From Granulicella sp. WH15 (lineage in GTDB: Bacteria > Acidobacteriota > Terriglobia > Terriglobales > Acidobacteriaceae): 64,000 nt of DNA. The translations under genes were made by a program, and so were the position numbers. The notes under the pieces were generated by a model. It made no database searches. It worked only from the letters and a program-made list of their open reading frames with translations, and had not been told where the DNA came from. The stretch spans positions 372,001 to 436,000 of the forward strand of contig NZ_CP042596.1 of NCBI RefSeq assembly GCF_009914315.1. Reading direction: 5' to 3'. Within the stretch, counting starts at the first letter, position 1. Each line of letters starts with the position of its first letter. This document shows, in pieces, positions 16,528 through 29,577 of the stretch.

Positions 16528-17991
16528 TTATCGTCCCGTTCCCCCGACCGTCATGCGGTCGAGCTTGATTGTGGGCATTCCTACGCCGACGGGCACGCTC
16601 TGCCCCGCCTTGCCGCAGGTGCCGATGCCCTCGTCTAAGGCCAGGTCATTCCCAACCATAGACACGTACTTCAACGCCTCCGGACCGTTGCCGATCAGGG
16701 TTGCGCCCTTCACCGGCCGGGTGACCTTGCCGTCTTCAATGAGGTACGCTTCACTCGCGGAAAAGACGAACTTGCCGTTGGTGATGTCCACCTGGCCACC
16801 GCCGAAGTTGACCGCGTAGAGGCCGCGCTTCACGCTCTTGATGATGTCCTCGGGGACATCGTCGCCGTTGAGCATGTAGGTGTTGGTCATGCGGGGCATG
16901 GGGATGTGCTGGTAGCTCTCACGACGGCCCGAGCCGGTGCTGGTCTGACCCATCAGGCTGCCGTTCATCTTGTCCGAGAGGAAGCCCTTGAGGATGCCGT
17001 TCTCGATCAGCACGGTCTCGCGCGTGGGCACGCCCTCGTCGTCGACGTTGAGGGAGCCGCGGCGGTTGGGCATGGTGCCGTTGTCCACGACAGTGACCTT
17101 CGACGAAGCGACCTGCTGGCCGATCAGACCGGCGAAGGCCGAGGTCTTCTTGCGGTTGAAGTCGGCTTCGAGTCCGTGGCCGACGGCCTCGTGCAGCAGC
17201 ACGCCGGGCCAGCCGGGGCCGAGGACGACCTCCATCTCACCGGCAGGGGCTTCGGCTGCGCCGAGCTGCAAGAGGGCGGTGCGGGCGGCCTCGCGGGCGA
17301 AGTGCTCGGGGCTCTTGGGGCCTTCGAAGAAGTCGAGCGTGACGCGGCCGCCGCCGCCGGAGGTGCCGCGGGCGGTGTTCTGCGAGTCTTTGGCGATGAC
17401 GAAGACGTTCAGCCGGGCCAGGGGCTGGGTGTCGCTGGCGTAGGTGCCGTCGGAGGCGCAGACCAGGATGCGGCGCAGCTCGTCGTTGATGCTGGCGCGG
17501 ACCTGAGTGATGCGCGGGTCGAAGTCTCGTGCGGCTTTATCGGCTCTTTGGATGAGCTGGAGCTTAGCGGCGATCTCGCCGTCGGAGCCGACGCCCGCGA
17601 TGGGGTAGAGCGACGGGGTTTCGGTGTGGCGGAAGCCGCTGACCAGCTCCTTGGCCGGGCCGCTGGCGATGAGGGCCGCGGTACGGGCCGCTCGCAGCAG
17701 GCGCTCGCTGGAGAGGTCGTCGGTGAAGGCGAAGCCGGTGCGCTCGCCCGAGACGACGCGGATACCGCAGCCGACACTGATGCCCTGGCTGGCGGTTTTG
17801 ACGAGGGACTCGTCGATGCCGAGTGAGGTGGAGGTGACGGATTCGAAGTAGAGGTCGGCGTAGTCGCCACCGGCGGAGAGCGCCTCGCCCAGGCAGCGCT
17901 CCATCAGCCGCTCCGAGACCCCCAGCTTATCGATAAAGTAGCGTTTGTGGTCGGGAGTAAGGTCCGGCACTGGCAAGGTCATTACGTCCAT
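16528..17991 (-). CDS. tldD: TldD metalloprotease catalytic subunit
   Basis: The protein is 487 residues from ATG 17991. The zinc motif HEAVGHGLEADF is followed by NRKKTSAFAGLIGQQVAS and GTCGKAGQSVPVGVGMPT near the C-terminus, all diagnostic for TldD. With PmbA/TldE it forms a protease that threads unfolded peptides into an internal cavity; in enterobacteria it matures microcin B17 and degrades the CcdA antitoxin. The ORF opens upstream to 18096, but the family N-terminus fits 17991. A weak ribosome site leaves ATG 17982 possible. It heads a five-gene operon ending with pmbA. Confidence 0.93.
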   Translation of the reverse strand: MDVMTLPVPDLTPDHKRYFIDKLGVSERLMERCLGEALSAGGDYADLYFESVTSTSLGIDESLVKTASQGISVGCGIRVVSGERTGFAFTDDLSSERLLRAARTAALIASGPAKELVSGFRHTETPSLYPIAGVGSDGEIAAKLQLIQRADKAARDFDPRITQVRASINDELRRILVCASDGTYASDTQPLARLNVFVIAKDSQNTARGTSGGGGRVTLDFFEGPKSPEHFAREAARTALLQLGAAEAPAGEMEVVLGPGWPGVLLHEAVGHGLEADFNRKKTSAFAGLIGQQVASSKVTVVDNGTMPNRRGSLNVDDEGVPTRETVLIENGILKGFLSDKMNGSLMGQTSTGSGRRESYQHIPMPRMTNTYMLNGDDVPEDIIKSVKRGLYAVNFGGGQVDITNGKFVFSASEAYLIEDGKVTRPVKGATLIGNGPEALKYVSMVGNDLALDEGIGTCGKAGQSVPVGVGMPTIKLDRMTVGGTGR

Positions 17992-18019
17992 GATAGGCTT
18001 CGCAGGGGGCTGCGGCAAC

Positions 18020-18148
18020 TCTGTACTTTGTACCGTTCTTGGGGAGGCATGGGTGAGTGATCTCCTGAGGGTCTCCCGCTGGTCGGCAGCGAGCATATTT
18101 CTTCCAAGCGCTCTCTGCGCAGGAGGCCCGCCCGGCAGGACAGAGGCT
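18020..18148 (-). repeat. Dispersed repeat, family C, copy 3 (internally deleted)
   Basis: It shares GTACCGTTCTTGGGG, GCATGGGTGAGT, CGCTGGTCGGCAGCGA and GGCCCGCCCGGCAGGACA with the other copies. It lacks the block holding the GGCGTTCACACGCC hairpin. It abuts the M20 peptidase stop codon in the usual orientation. Confidence 0.75.
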
Positions 18149-19606
18149 TTACTGAATGTTCTTAAGCAGTTGCGCGTTGAACTGAACTGTTTTCAGGTAC
18201 TTGTCAGGGGCTACCCGCTCGTTGATGCCGTGGATCTGCCCCAGTACGGAGGTGTCGATCTCGAGCGCCAGGAAGCGGTAGACGTTCGGTGTCAGGACGG
18301 TGTAGTAGCTGGAGTCGGTGGCGGCGTTCAGCAGGTTGGGCACGATGACGGCTTCGGGGAAGAGCTGGTGGATCGTCGTGGATAGCGTGCGGTAGCCAGC
18401 CGAGTCGAGCGGCGAGATGGGGCTGGGGTCGCGCTGGGCGAAGCTGCCCGCGCTAACGGAGACGCCGGGATCGTTGATGACCTTGCGGACATGATCGGTG
18501 ACCGTGGCGGCGGTGTCGCCCGGCAGGATGCGGAAGTTGACCACGGCGCGGGCGCTGGTGGGCAGGGCGTTGTCCTTGAAGCCGCCGCTGATCATGTCCA
18601 CGGCGGTGGTGGTGTGGAAGTTTCCGGCCTGCGTCTGGTTTTTGAGGCCCTGGCTGATGATGAGCGGCTTGAAGAGCCAGAGGTTAGCCAGGAGCAGGCG
18701 CTTCGAGAAGGGCAGATAGGGAGCGACGGCGGCGTACTGGTCGGTAAGGACGCTGGGCAGGGAGGCGGGCATGGGGTGTGCTTCCAGCTTGGTGATCGCC
18801 GCGCTGAGCTGGCCGATGGCGGTGTGGGGTGGAGGCTCGGAGGAGTGGCCGCCGGTGCCGGTGGTGCTCAGGGTCAGGCCGAGGATGCCCTTTTCAGAGG
18901 TGCCGATGAGAGCGAGCGGCATCGTGAGGCCGGGGGTCGCGCCGGTGACGACCATGCCGCCCTCGTCCACGACGAACTCGGGCTGGACGCCGCGCTGCTG
19001 GAGCAGTTTTACGATGTTGACTGCGCCATGGCTGCCGCCGTTCTCCTCGTCGTCCCCGAAGGCGAAGAGGATGGTGCGCGATGGAGTGAAGCCCTTGCCG
19101 ATCATGGTCTCGGCAGCTTCGAGCAGGGAGAGGACGTGGATCTTGTCGTCGATGGTGCCGCGGCCCCAGATGAAGCCGTCGGCTACGTCTCCAGAGTAGG
19201 GGCTGTGCTTCCACTGGGAGAGGGTCTCGGCGGCGGCGGGGACCACGTCGAAGTGGCCCATCAGGATAACGGGCTTGGCGGACGGGTCTTTGCCCTTCCA
19301 GGTGTAGAGGAGTGCGCCGTCGGGCAGCACCTCGCGCTGCAATGTGGCGTGGACCTTGGGGAAGCTCTGCTGCAGGTAGGAGTGCATCTGCTGCATGACG
19401 GCGAGGTCGGGCGGCTGCTCGGACTTCGACTCGGTGGGGATCTGGATGGCTCCGATGAAGCGTTTGATGGCGCCGTCGTTGTCGAGCGCGATGGGCGTCA
19501 TGGAGGCGGTGGGGATGGACTGCGGCTTCAGCAGGGCGGCGCGGGTAAGCGCGATCAGGGCCAGTACAAGGATCACCAGAAGAAGGAGGGAGACCAGTCG
19601 CTTCAT
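18149..19606 (-). CDS. M20 family metallopeptidase (carboxypeptidase S-like), membrane-anchored or secreted
   Basis: The protein is 485 residues. A hydrophobic N-terminal segment (residues 4-24) is a signal peptide or anchor. The metal site is visible: H118 in MGHFDVVP, the bridging D153 in GRGTIDDK, and the catalytic/ligand pair E187-E188 in FGDDEENGGS. The dimerisation lid is present between them and the last ligand region. The sequence resembles Gly-Xaa carboxypeptidase/CPS1-type M20 enzymes that cleave peptides or N-acyl amino acids. Substrate unknown. The family C repeat directly follows the stop. Confidence 0.87.
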   Translation of the reverse strand: MKRLVSLLLLVILVLALIALTRAALLKPQSIPTASMTPIALDNDGAIKRFIGAIQIPTESKSEQPPDLAVMQQMHSYLQQSFPKVHATLQREVLPDGALLYTWKGKDPSAKPVILMGHFDVVPAAAETLSQWKHSPYSGDVADGFIWGRGTIDDKIHVLSLLEAAETMIGKGFTPSRTILFAFGDDEENGGSHGAVNIVKLLQQRGVQPEFVVDEGGMVVTGATPGLTMPLALIGTSEKGILGLTLSTTGTGGHSSEPPPHTAIGQLSAAITKLEAHPMPASLPSVLTDQYAAVAPYLPFSKRLLLANLWLFKPLIISQGLKNQTQAGNFHTTTAVDMISGGFKDNALPTSARAVVNFRILPGDTAATVTDHVRKVINDPGVSVSAGSFAQRDPSPISPLDSAGYRTLSTTIHQLFPEAVIVPNLLNAATDSSYYTVLTPNVYRFLALEIDTSVLGQIHGINERVAPDKYLKTVQFNAQLLKNIQ

Positions 19607-19680
19607 AGACGTACCTGCCGATTCGGAATGAGTAACAGTCTATGGGGAATGGGGGCGGCTGGGTAGAAGAAAAGCCTAAC

Positions 19681-19773
19681 GCGGGTAAGACGGATCAAAA
19701 CGGATAAGAGCGGATAGAACAAGCAACGGCAGGTTCTTTGTTTTTAATCCGCCTTGATCCGTCTTATCCGGGT
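19681..19773. repeat. Inverted repeat with short CGGAT(A/C)A direct repeats
   Basis: The arms TAAGACGGATCAA (19686-19698) and TTGATCCGTCTTA (19754-19766) are exact complements about 55 bases apart. The left arm runs into two more CGGATA units. It sits about 75 bases upstream of the M20 start. It could be a small miniature element or a transcribed hairpin. Confidence 0.7.
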
Positions 19774-19861
19774 TGGGTTTTTAAGGCCGGGAGGTGGTAT
19801 AGCCGCCCATCAGGGCCGCTGATGAATGGGCATCCGAGAGTTGTGCATGGGGGGAAGAAAG

Positions 19862-20052
19862 CATACCTTGGGGGCTAAAGCCCGCATTGGTGGAGAGTTT
19901 TGATGTCCGGGCTAAAGCCCGGACCTACCCCAGAGGCAACAGCAAGAACAAGGGCAACGACAACGGCAACGGCAACGACAGAAGCAGATTCCTCCGCTTC
20001 GCTCCTGAATGACAACCAAAAGAACGGGCAACAGCAAAAGCAGAGGCAACAG
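19862..20052 (-). repeat. Dispersed repeat, family A, copy 2 (most complete)
   Basis: It has GGGGGCTAAAGCCCGC, a spacer with GAGTTTTGATGT, then CCGGGCTAAAGCCCGGACC. A variable CAACGGCAACGACA-type tract and the GATTCCTCCGCTTCGCTCC block follow. It lies 3' of ilvE. Confidence 0.82.
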
Positions 20053-20054
20053 CA

Positions 20055-20092
20055 AAAAACGCCCTCGGCCGGAGTGATCGGCAGAGGGCGCT
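20055..20092 (-). terminator. Rho-independent terminator of ilvE
   Basis: On the minus strand GCGCCCTCTGCCG pairs with CGGCCGAGGGCG around a short loop, followed by six T residues. It begins about 17 bases past the ilvE stop. Confidence 0.8.
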
Positions 20093-20108
20093 TTGGGATT
20101 TGCAGCGA

Positions 20109-21065
20109 TTAGGCGGTGACCGGGACCTTGAGCGTCACCGGCGTCAGCCAGTTGTAGCGGTCAGGCTTGGTACCGTTGACCAGCGCGAAGAACTCGGCGT
20201 GGATCTTCTGGGTGATCGGGCCGATGCTGCCGTCGCCGACCAGGATGCGGTCGACCGAGCGCAGGTGGGTGACCTCGGCGGCGGTGCCGGTGAAGAAGGC
20301 CTCGTCGGCGATGTAGAGCATCTCGCGCGGCATGGCCTGCTCGACAACCGTGATTCCCAGATCGCGGGCGATGGAGATGACCGAGTTGCGCGTGATGCCG
20401 TTCAGCACCGAATTGGCCAGCGGCGTGGTGTACAGGACGCCGCCGCGCACGATGAAGAGGTTCTCGCCCGAGCCCTCGGAGAGGTAGCCGTTCACGTCGA
20501 GCGCGATGCCCTCGGAGTAGCCGTTGACCTCGGCCTCCATGCGGATGAGCTGCGAGTTCATATAGTTGGCACCGGCCTTTGCCATCGAAGGCATGGTGTT
20601 CGGGGCCAGGCGGCTCCAGCTCGAGACGCAGACGTCCGCGCCTTCGTTGCCGTGGAAGTACTTGCCCCAGGGGAAGTTCGCGATGTAGACCTCAACCGGC
20701 GACTTGAGCGGGTTGACGCCGATCTCGCCGTAGCCGCGGAAGGCGATGGGACGGATATAGCAGGGCGAGACGCCGTTGGCCTCGATCACCTGGACGACGG
20801 CGTCGACCAGCTCGTCGACGGTGTAGCCGAGCGGCATACGGTAGATCTTGGCGGAGTCGAGCAGACGCTGCATGTGCTCGCGCAGACGGAAGACGGCAGC
20901 GCCGGGCTCGGTGGAGCCGGCAGGGGCAGGCTGCGGGTAGCAGCGGATGCCTTCGAATACGGATGAGCCGTAGTGGACTACGTGCGACATCACGTGAATC
21001 TGAGCTTTATCCCAGGGAATGAGCTGGCCATTGTGCCAGATATGAGAGGTCGTCTGTATAGGCAT
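20109..21065 (-). CDS. ilvE: Branched-chain amino acid aminotransferase
   Basis: This 318-residue class IV PLP aminotransferase carries out the last step of valine, leucine and isoleucine synthesis. The PLP lysine is K163 in AKAGANYMNSQL. FEGIRCYP, GEIGVNPLKSPVEVYIANFPWG and EGSGENLFIV are typical IlvE signatures. ATG 21065 is selected because AGGAG lies eight bases upstream and the extension to 21107 adds an unrelated leader. It is a single gene with its own terminator, divergent from the MarC-family gene. Neighbouring genes are unrelated to amino acid synthesis. Confidence 0.93.
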   Translation of the reverse strand: MPIQTTSHIWHNGQLIPWDKAQIHVMSHVVHYGSSVFEGIRCYPQPAPAGSTEPGAAVFRLREHMQRLLDSAKIYRMPLGYTVDELVDAVVQVIEANGVSPCYIRPIAFRGYGEIGVNPLKSPVEVYIANFPWGKYFHGNEGADVCVSSWSRLAPNTMPSMAKAGANYMNSQLIRMEAEVNGYSEGIALDVNGYLSEGSGENLFIVRGGVLYTTPLANSVLNGITRNSVISIARDLGITVVEQAMPREMLYIADEAFFTGTAAEVTHLRSVDRILVGDGSIGPITQKIHAEFFALVNGTKPDRYNWLTPVTLKVPVTA

Positions 21066-21178
21066 GGAAAAACTCCTGAAGGGTTCGCCAATGATTATAA
21101 GGCGCAAAGGAGCGAGAAATCGGGGATTTCGCGATTATGCCGCACGGGAGATAGGCTGCCGCGTGAAACAATTACGGT

Positions 21179-21931
21179 GTGGCTGCCTTTGCTATCGCCG
21201 ATCTGCTAATGCAGCACCTGCCTGTCTCTCCGGCCGGGCTTGCGATGGCCTTTGAGCCGCACGGGGTCAGCCTGTACGGAATCCAGCACTCCATCTATGT
21301 GCGGTTCTCTCTGCTGGCGCTCAGCTCCATCTTCTTCCTGGTCGATCCCTTCGCTGCGCTGCCTACCTTTCTTGCCGTAACGGCCGGGGTCGATCCGCGC
21401 CGCCGCCGGGGGATGGCCCGTAAGGCCAGCATCACCGCATGGGTGGTGCTCTCGGCCTTTGCCGTCGCGGGCCAGTACATCTTCCATCTATTTGGGATTA
21501 CTCTGCCTGCGTTCGAGATCGCGGGTGGCATCATTCTGCTGTTGATTGGGCTGGATATGCTGGCGGCCAAGCGCTCCCCCACGCAGGAGACCGGCGGTGA
21601 CACCGAGGCGGCGTCCCATAAGGAAGACGCGGGCATCGTGCCGTTGGGTATTCCGATGCTCGCCGGGCCGGGGTCTATTACTAGTGTGATGGTGCTGGTT
21701 GGCCAGGCGCAGACCAGCTGGCAGTTGATCGCGATTCTTGGGGCTATCTTCATTACGGCGCTGGTCTGTTATCTGGTGCTAGGGAATTCGGACCGTGTGG
21801 CCAATGCGCTGGGGGAGACGGGGATTCGTATCCTGATCCGCATTATGGGGCTGTTGCTGGTGGCTCTGGCGGTGCAGTACTTCGTCAACGGAATGGCGGA
21901 CCTCGGCGTGATTGCTCATCCTGCGGAGTGA
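21179..21931 (+). CDS. MarC/UPF0056 family inner membrane protein
   Basis: The protein is 250 residues with six predicted helices. The signature FFLVDPFAALPTFLAVTAG and the LAGPGSITSVMVLVGQ segment mark the MarC family, whose transport function is not established. A hydrophilic loop (SPTQETGGDTEAASHKED) separates the two halves. The start is uncertain: GTG 21179 gives the full frame, but ATG 21209 or 21245 is possible because no clear ribosome site precedes 21179. It is divergent from ilvE, with about 110 bases between. Confidence 0.85.
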   Translation: MAAFAIADLLMQHLPVSPAGLAMAFEPHGVSLYGIQHSIYVRFSLLALSSIFFLVDPFAALPTFLAVTAGVDPRRRRGMARKASITAWVVLSAFAVAGQYIFHLFGITLPAFEIAGGIILLLIGLDMLAAKRSPTQETGGDTEAASHKEDAGIVPLGIPMLAGPGSITSVMVLVGQAQTSWQLIAILGAIFITALVCYLVLGNSDRVANALGETGIRILIRIMGLLLVALAVQYFVNGMADLGVIAHPAE

Positions 21932-22237
21932 AACAGCTTGTTTGAAGTAAGAAAGCCAGCTTCGTGCAGTACTAAAGTGACTCGGCGCGAGGGGGTTTTA
22001 TCGCTGTTTGAGCTTCTTTGTCCGTAATGGAACGGAAACGGTGAAATTCTTTGCTTTCTGGAACCCGCTTCATTGCTGGAGATTTCGCGATTTGAACAGG
22101 TAAGTGCCGCTTATTCACAGCGTTAAGGTTGCATGAAGCCGTGGTCGCTGATAATCTCAGGAAGTCGCAAACAGGAGCGACCTGCGCGGAAGCGGACAGG
22201 ACCTGAAGCGATAAGGCAGTAAGTAGTTGGAAACAAA

Positions 22238-22520
22238 GTATCAAGCTTGCAAGATTCACTAAGCTTTGATAAGATCGAAAAGTTGCAGTAAAGCAGTAAT
22301 GAGCTAAGCGCCTGGCCACTAAGTGTGGCGGATAGATAAAGGTAAAGCGAAGCCGGTAAGTATCAAGCTTGCAAGACTTACGAAGCTTTGATAGAATTGA
22401 AAAATTGCAGTAAGTAGTAACTTGGCGAATAGCACACTAAGTGTGGCTGGTAAATAAAGCTAAGCTGAGATTTTCGAAGTAAGTATCGAGGTTGCAAGAT
22501 TTACCAAACCTTGATACACT
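22238..22520 (+). repeat. Tandem hairpin repeats upstream of the rRNA operon (three units, period about 122)
   Basis: Each unit begins TATC(A/G)AG(C/G)TTGCAAGA and closes with AAGCTTTGATA or AAACCTTGATA. Arms are at 22239-22248/22261-22271, 22361-22370/22383-22393 and 22484-22493/22506-22516. Unit 3 changes GCTT to GGTT and its partner AAGC to AACC, keeping the pairing. A second hairpin (CCACTAAGTGTGG, 22316-22328; CACACTAAGTGTG, 22433-22445) separates the units. Confidence 0.8.
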
Positions 22521-22831
22521 AATAAAGTTGAAGAAATGAGCTTCGCTGCTGACCTTGATTATGGCGGGTCGATGAAGCAAGTTGAAGCGCAGTCCAAGCG
22601 TGAAGATCGCGAGTGAGAGCTACGTCCTCCAAGATCTAAACCCAAGCCACTGCAGTTGATTGGATGTACTGAACCTCACGGTTCACTATCGCTTGTCGAT
22701 AGCGCTCTTCGGAGCTAAGGGGCTTAGTGTCCCGCGGCAAACTACGCCGTTATGATATTTGCAGTCGCTGTACGAGCCTGGTTGATTCCTTTATCGTTAC
22801 TCTCGAGCTTGAGAGGGCGGAAAATAAAGGG

Positions 22832-22860
22832 TTGACAAGAATAAAGAAGTTCGATATTCT
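22832..22860 (+). promoter_or_regulatory. Main rRNA operon promoter
   Basis: The -35 box is TTGACA (22832-22837), a perfect match to the sigma-70 consensus. The spacer is 17 bases and the -10 box is TATTCT (22855-22860). It lies about 360 bases upstream of the 16S 5' end, so the transcript has a long leader. Confidence 0.8.
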
Positions 22861-22993
22861 TAGAAAGTTCGTGCTAAACGTCAAGCGCCGCTGAGCGGCT
22901 CGGATGGGTTGAGTGATTCGCCCGATAGCTTGTGAGTTATCAGGTTATGTAGACCGAGTAAGCGGCAAGTAAAGACGCAAACAGCGCAATCAA

Positions 22994-23093
22994 GTTCGAG
23001 GACACAATCGTGGCTCAGCCCGATCGTCCTTGATCCAAAACTCACCGCTTAGGCGAGATGAGTCAGGATCTTTGACAACATAGTTGAACATGC
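22994..23093 (+). other. 5' halves of the 16S rRNA processing stem
   Basis: GTTCGAGGACACA (22994-23006) pairs with TGTGTCCTCGAAAC (24940-24953), and AGTTGAACATGC (23082-23093) pairs with GCATGTTCAACT (24929-24940). The pairs are nested correctly around the 16S gene, as expected for an RNase III substrate. Confidence 0.75.
23067..23080 (+). promoter_or_regulatory. boxA-like antitermination site in the rRNA leader
   Basis: GATCTTTGACAACA resembles the bacterial boxA (GCTCTTTAACA type) bound by NusB/NusE. A near copy, GATTTTTGACAACT, occurs in the spacer at 25375-25388 before 23S. Confidence 0.6.
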
Positions 23094-23219
23094 CAGTCGT
23101 GAGATGATGCGAAATCTGGTTTAGTCATTCTCACTAGTTATAAACCTCCGGAACTTTCGAGTTCGGGGGCGCATGATAACCATCCCGACCCCTGTCGCTG
23201 GATGGCATGCAAACCAAGA

Positions 23220-25124
<1,905 letters not shown>

Positions 25125-25158
25125 TTTATCTTAACTATCAGATATACTGGATAGCGAT

Positions 25159-25234
25159 GGGGCTGTAGCTCAGTTGGGAGAGCGCCTGCTTTGCAAGCAG
25201 GATGTCATCGGTTCGATCCCGGTCAGCTCCACCA
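25159..25234 (+). tRNA. tRNA-Ala (TGC)
   Basis: This 76-base cloverleaf has an encoded CCA and the anticodon TGC in the loop TTTGCAA. The acceptor GGGGCTG/CAGCTCC includes the G3-U70 pair that identifies alanine tRNA. Confidence 0.97.
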
Positions 25235-25630
25235 TTACCATCTCGAAGAGGCAACGAATCAAGCAATCTGCTTGAGGTTGAACCACGGCCAAATCCGAGG
25301 TTGAACCTTGAGCGGAAGCTCAAGCCGCCTAAGGGCGCGATAAAGCAGTGACGCAGCAATGCGATCTGCTCTACGATTTTTGACAACTGAATAGATTGGG
25401 TAAATATAACTACAAGGCTGAGCAGCACGCCTTCAGGTTGATACTGAAGGAAGCTGTCAGTTATTGAGTGTCTTTAGAATATTCGTACAGGGAGTAAGTC
25501 ATAACATTTGGCTTATGTCTGCTGTACCGGCGAATAATGGACGTCTCGAAAGAGACAACACACACAGAGACTACGATTCTTGCAAACGATGTAGTGGTTG
25601 TTTCACTGCTGCGTGCGAGTAAATTCTATG
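25235..25630 (+). other. tRNA-Ala to 23S spacer with boxA-like site and 23S processing stem
   Basis: No gene. GATTTTTGACAACT (25375-25388) resembles boxA. CAACTGAATAGATTGGG (25384-25400) is an exact complement of 28682-28698 beyond the 23S 3' end, and 25405-25420 pairs with about 28628-28643. Together they form the 23S processing stem. Confidence 0.75.
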
Positions 25631-28559
<2,929 letters not shown>

Positions 28560-28730
28560 ATAGAATTTACTCTGCGCAGTGATGAATCTAACGATTCAGT
28601 CCATTGTTCTGAGGAAACTCAATACAAGCTTTGTAGTTATATCTTTTGGAAGAAACTACGCAACAACGTAAGACGTCTAATCCCAATCTATTCAGTTGTG
28701 GAAGATCGCTAAGAGCGATGTTCTCAAGTT

Positions 28731-28849
<119 letters not shown>

Positions 28850-28859
28850 ATTATCGAAG

Positions 28860-28889
28860 AGGCCCACCCCTAACCGGGTGGGCTTTCTT
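28860..28889 (+). terminator. Terminator of the rRNA operon
   Basis: GCCCACCC, a short CTAACC loop, then GGGTGGGC followed by TTTCTT, eleven bases after 5S. Confidence 0.85.
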
Positions 28890-29540
28890 GCGTTTACAAT
28901 TCGTTTTTTGTGATGTGGCCGCATACCATACTCGGATCTGAGAACCTTGCTCTGTGGTCTTCGGGGCAAGATCCAAGGTGGATCGTCTAGGAGGCCGGAG
29001 ACCCGGCTCGATGTTGAGATCCCTTGCTTGAGCGGAACCGCTTTCGTTGTAAACCTGATTGCTATCCCAAAGGCTGCTCCCTGATTGTCCCTTGATTGCC
29101 GACGCTCACCTGGCTTCCGAACTACCATTGCAAAGATGCAGGGGTAATGTAGTCTCGGTGGTCGGACCCTGTGGCATAAGGCCATTTTGTGAACTAGAAG
29201 GTGGTTGCACATCGTCCAAAAACGTCTCTCAGAGACGAGACATGAGACCCCTGGATTTGTGGCCGGGGTGAGGAAAGCATTCCTCGAGGGCTAAGGCCCG
29301 CATTGATGGTGAGTTTTGATATCCGGCTATGGCCCGGACCTGCCCCAGAAACAATGACAACTGCAGAAGAAGCAATAAAGGCAAAAGCAGCGGCAATGAC
29401 AAGGGAACAAGCAAAGACAGAAGCAGGTTCCTAGGCCCAGCTCCTGCAGGACAAACAAGTAAACAGGCAAAGACCAATGAGGGAATGGGAGATCTCGAAG
29501 GTATTGCCAAGTCTTTATCTATCTGGGAGATACAATTTCT
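28890..29540. other. Intergenic region after the rRNA operon; family A repeat in its right half
   Basis: No convincing gene. 28890-29261 shows no recognised feature. 29262-29480 is a degenerate family A repeat, and the rest borders the 3' end of the DUF4097 gene. A minus-strand ORF at 28832-29212 overlaps the 5S gene and is rejected. Confidence 0.6.
29262..29480 (-). repeat. Dispersed repeat, family A, copy 3 (degenerate)
   Basis: It has GAGGGCTAAGGCCCGC, then CCGGCTATGGCCCGGACC, then a long purine-rich CAA/GCA tract. It lies 3' of the DUF4097 gene in the common orientation. Confidence 0.7.
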
Positions 29541-29577
29541 TATTTGACTTCGACTGTGACGCCCTGTGGGGTAATGG

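Larger units (their letters stand above)
19607..20108. other. 502-base intergenic region: inverted repeat, family A repeat, ilvE terminator
   Basis: No gene is seen. From the left it holds a 13-base perfect inverted pair, TAAGACGGATCAA at 19686-19698 against TTGATCCGTCTTA at 19754-19766, with extra imperfect pairing. It then holds a family A repeat at about 19862-20052 and a terminator hairpin for ilvE at 20055-20092. Confidence 0.8.
21932..23219. other. Leader and upstream region of the rRNA operon (1.3 kb, no protein gene)
   Basis: No convincing coding frame is seen. It contains three hairpin repeats spaced about 122 bases (22238-22516), CCACTAAGTGTGG-type hairpins between them, the main promoter at 22832-22860, and a boxA-like site at 23067-23080. 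The 5' halves of the 16S processing stem are at 22994-23006 and 23082-23093. The remainder, 21932-22237 and 22517-22831, shows only short hairpins. Confidence 0.75.

Noticed and set aside
19930..20050. Possible CRISPR-like array in the CAACGGCAA tract
   Set aside because: It is a short irregular simple repeat within family A, without constant-length spacers; no cas genes are present.
29329..29547. Plus-strand ORF within the family A tract
   Set aside because: Low-complexity Lys/Ser/Gly product created by the repeat tract; the same tract elsewhere is not open.
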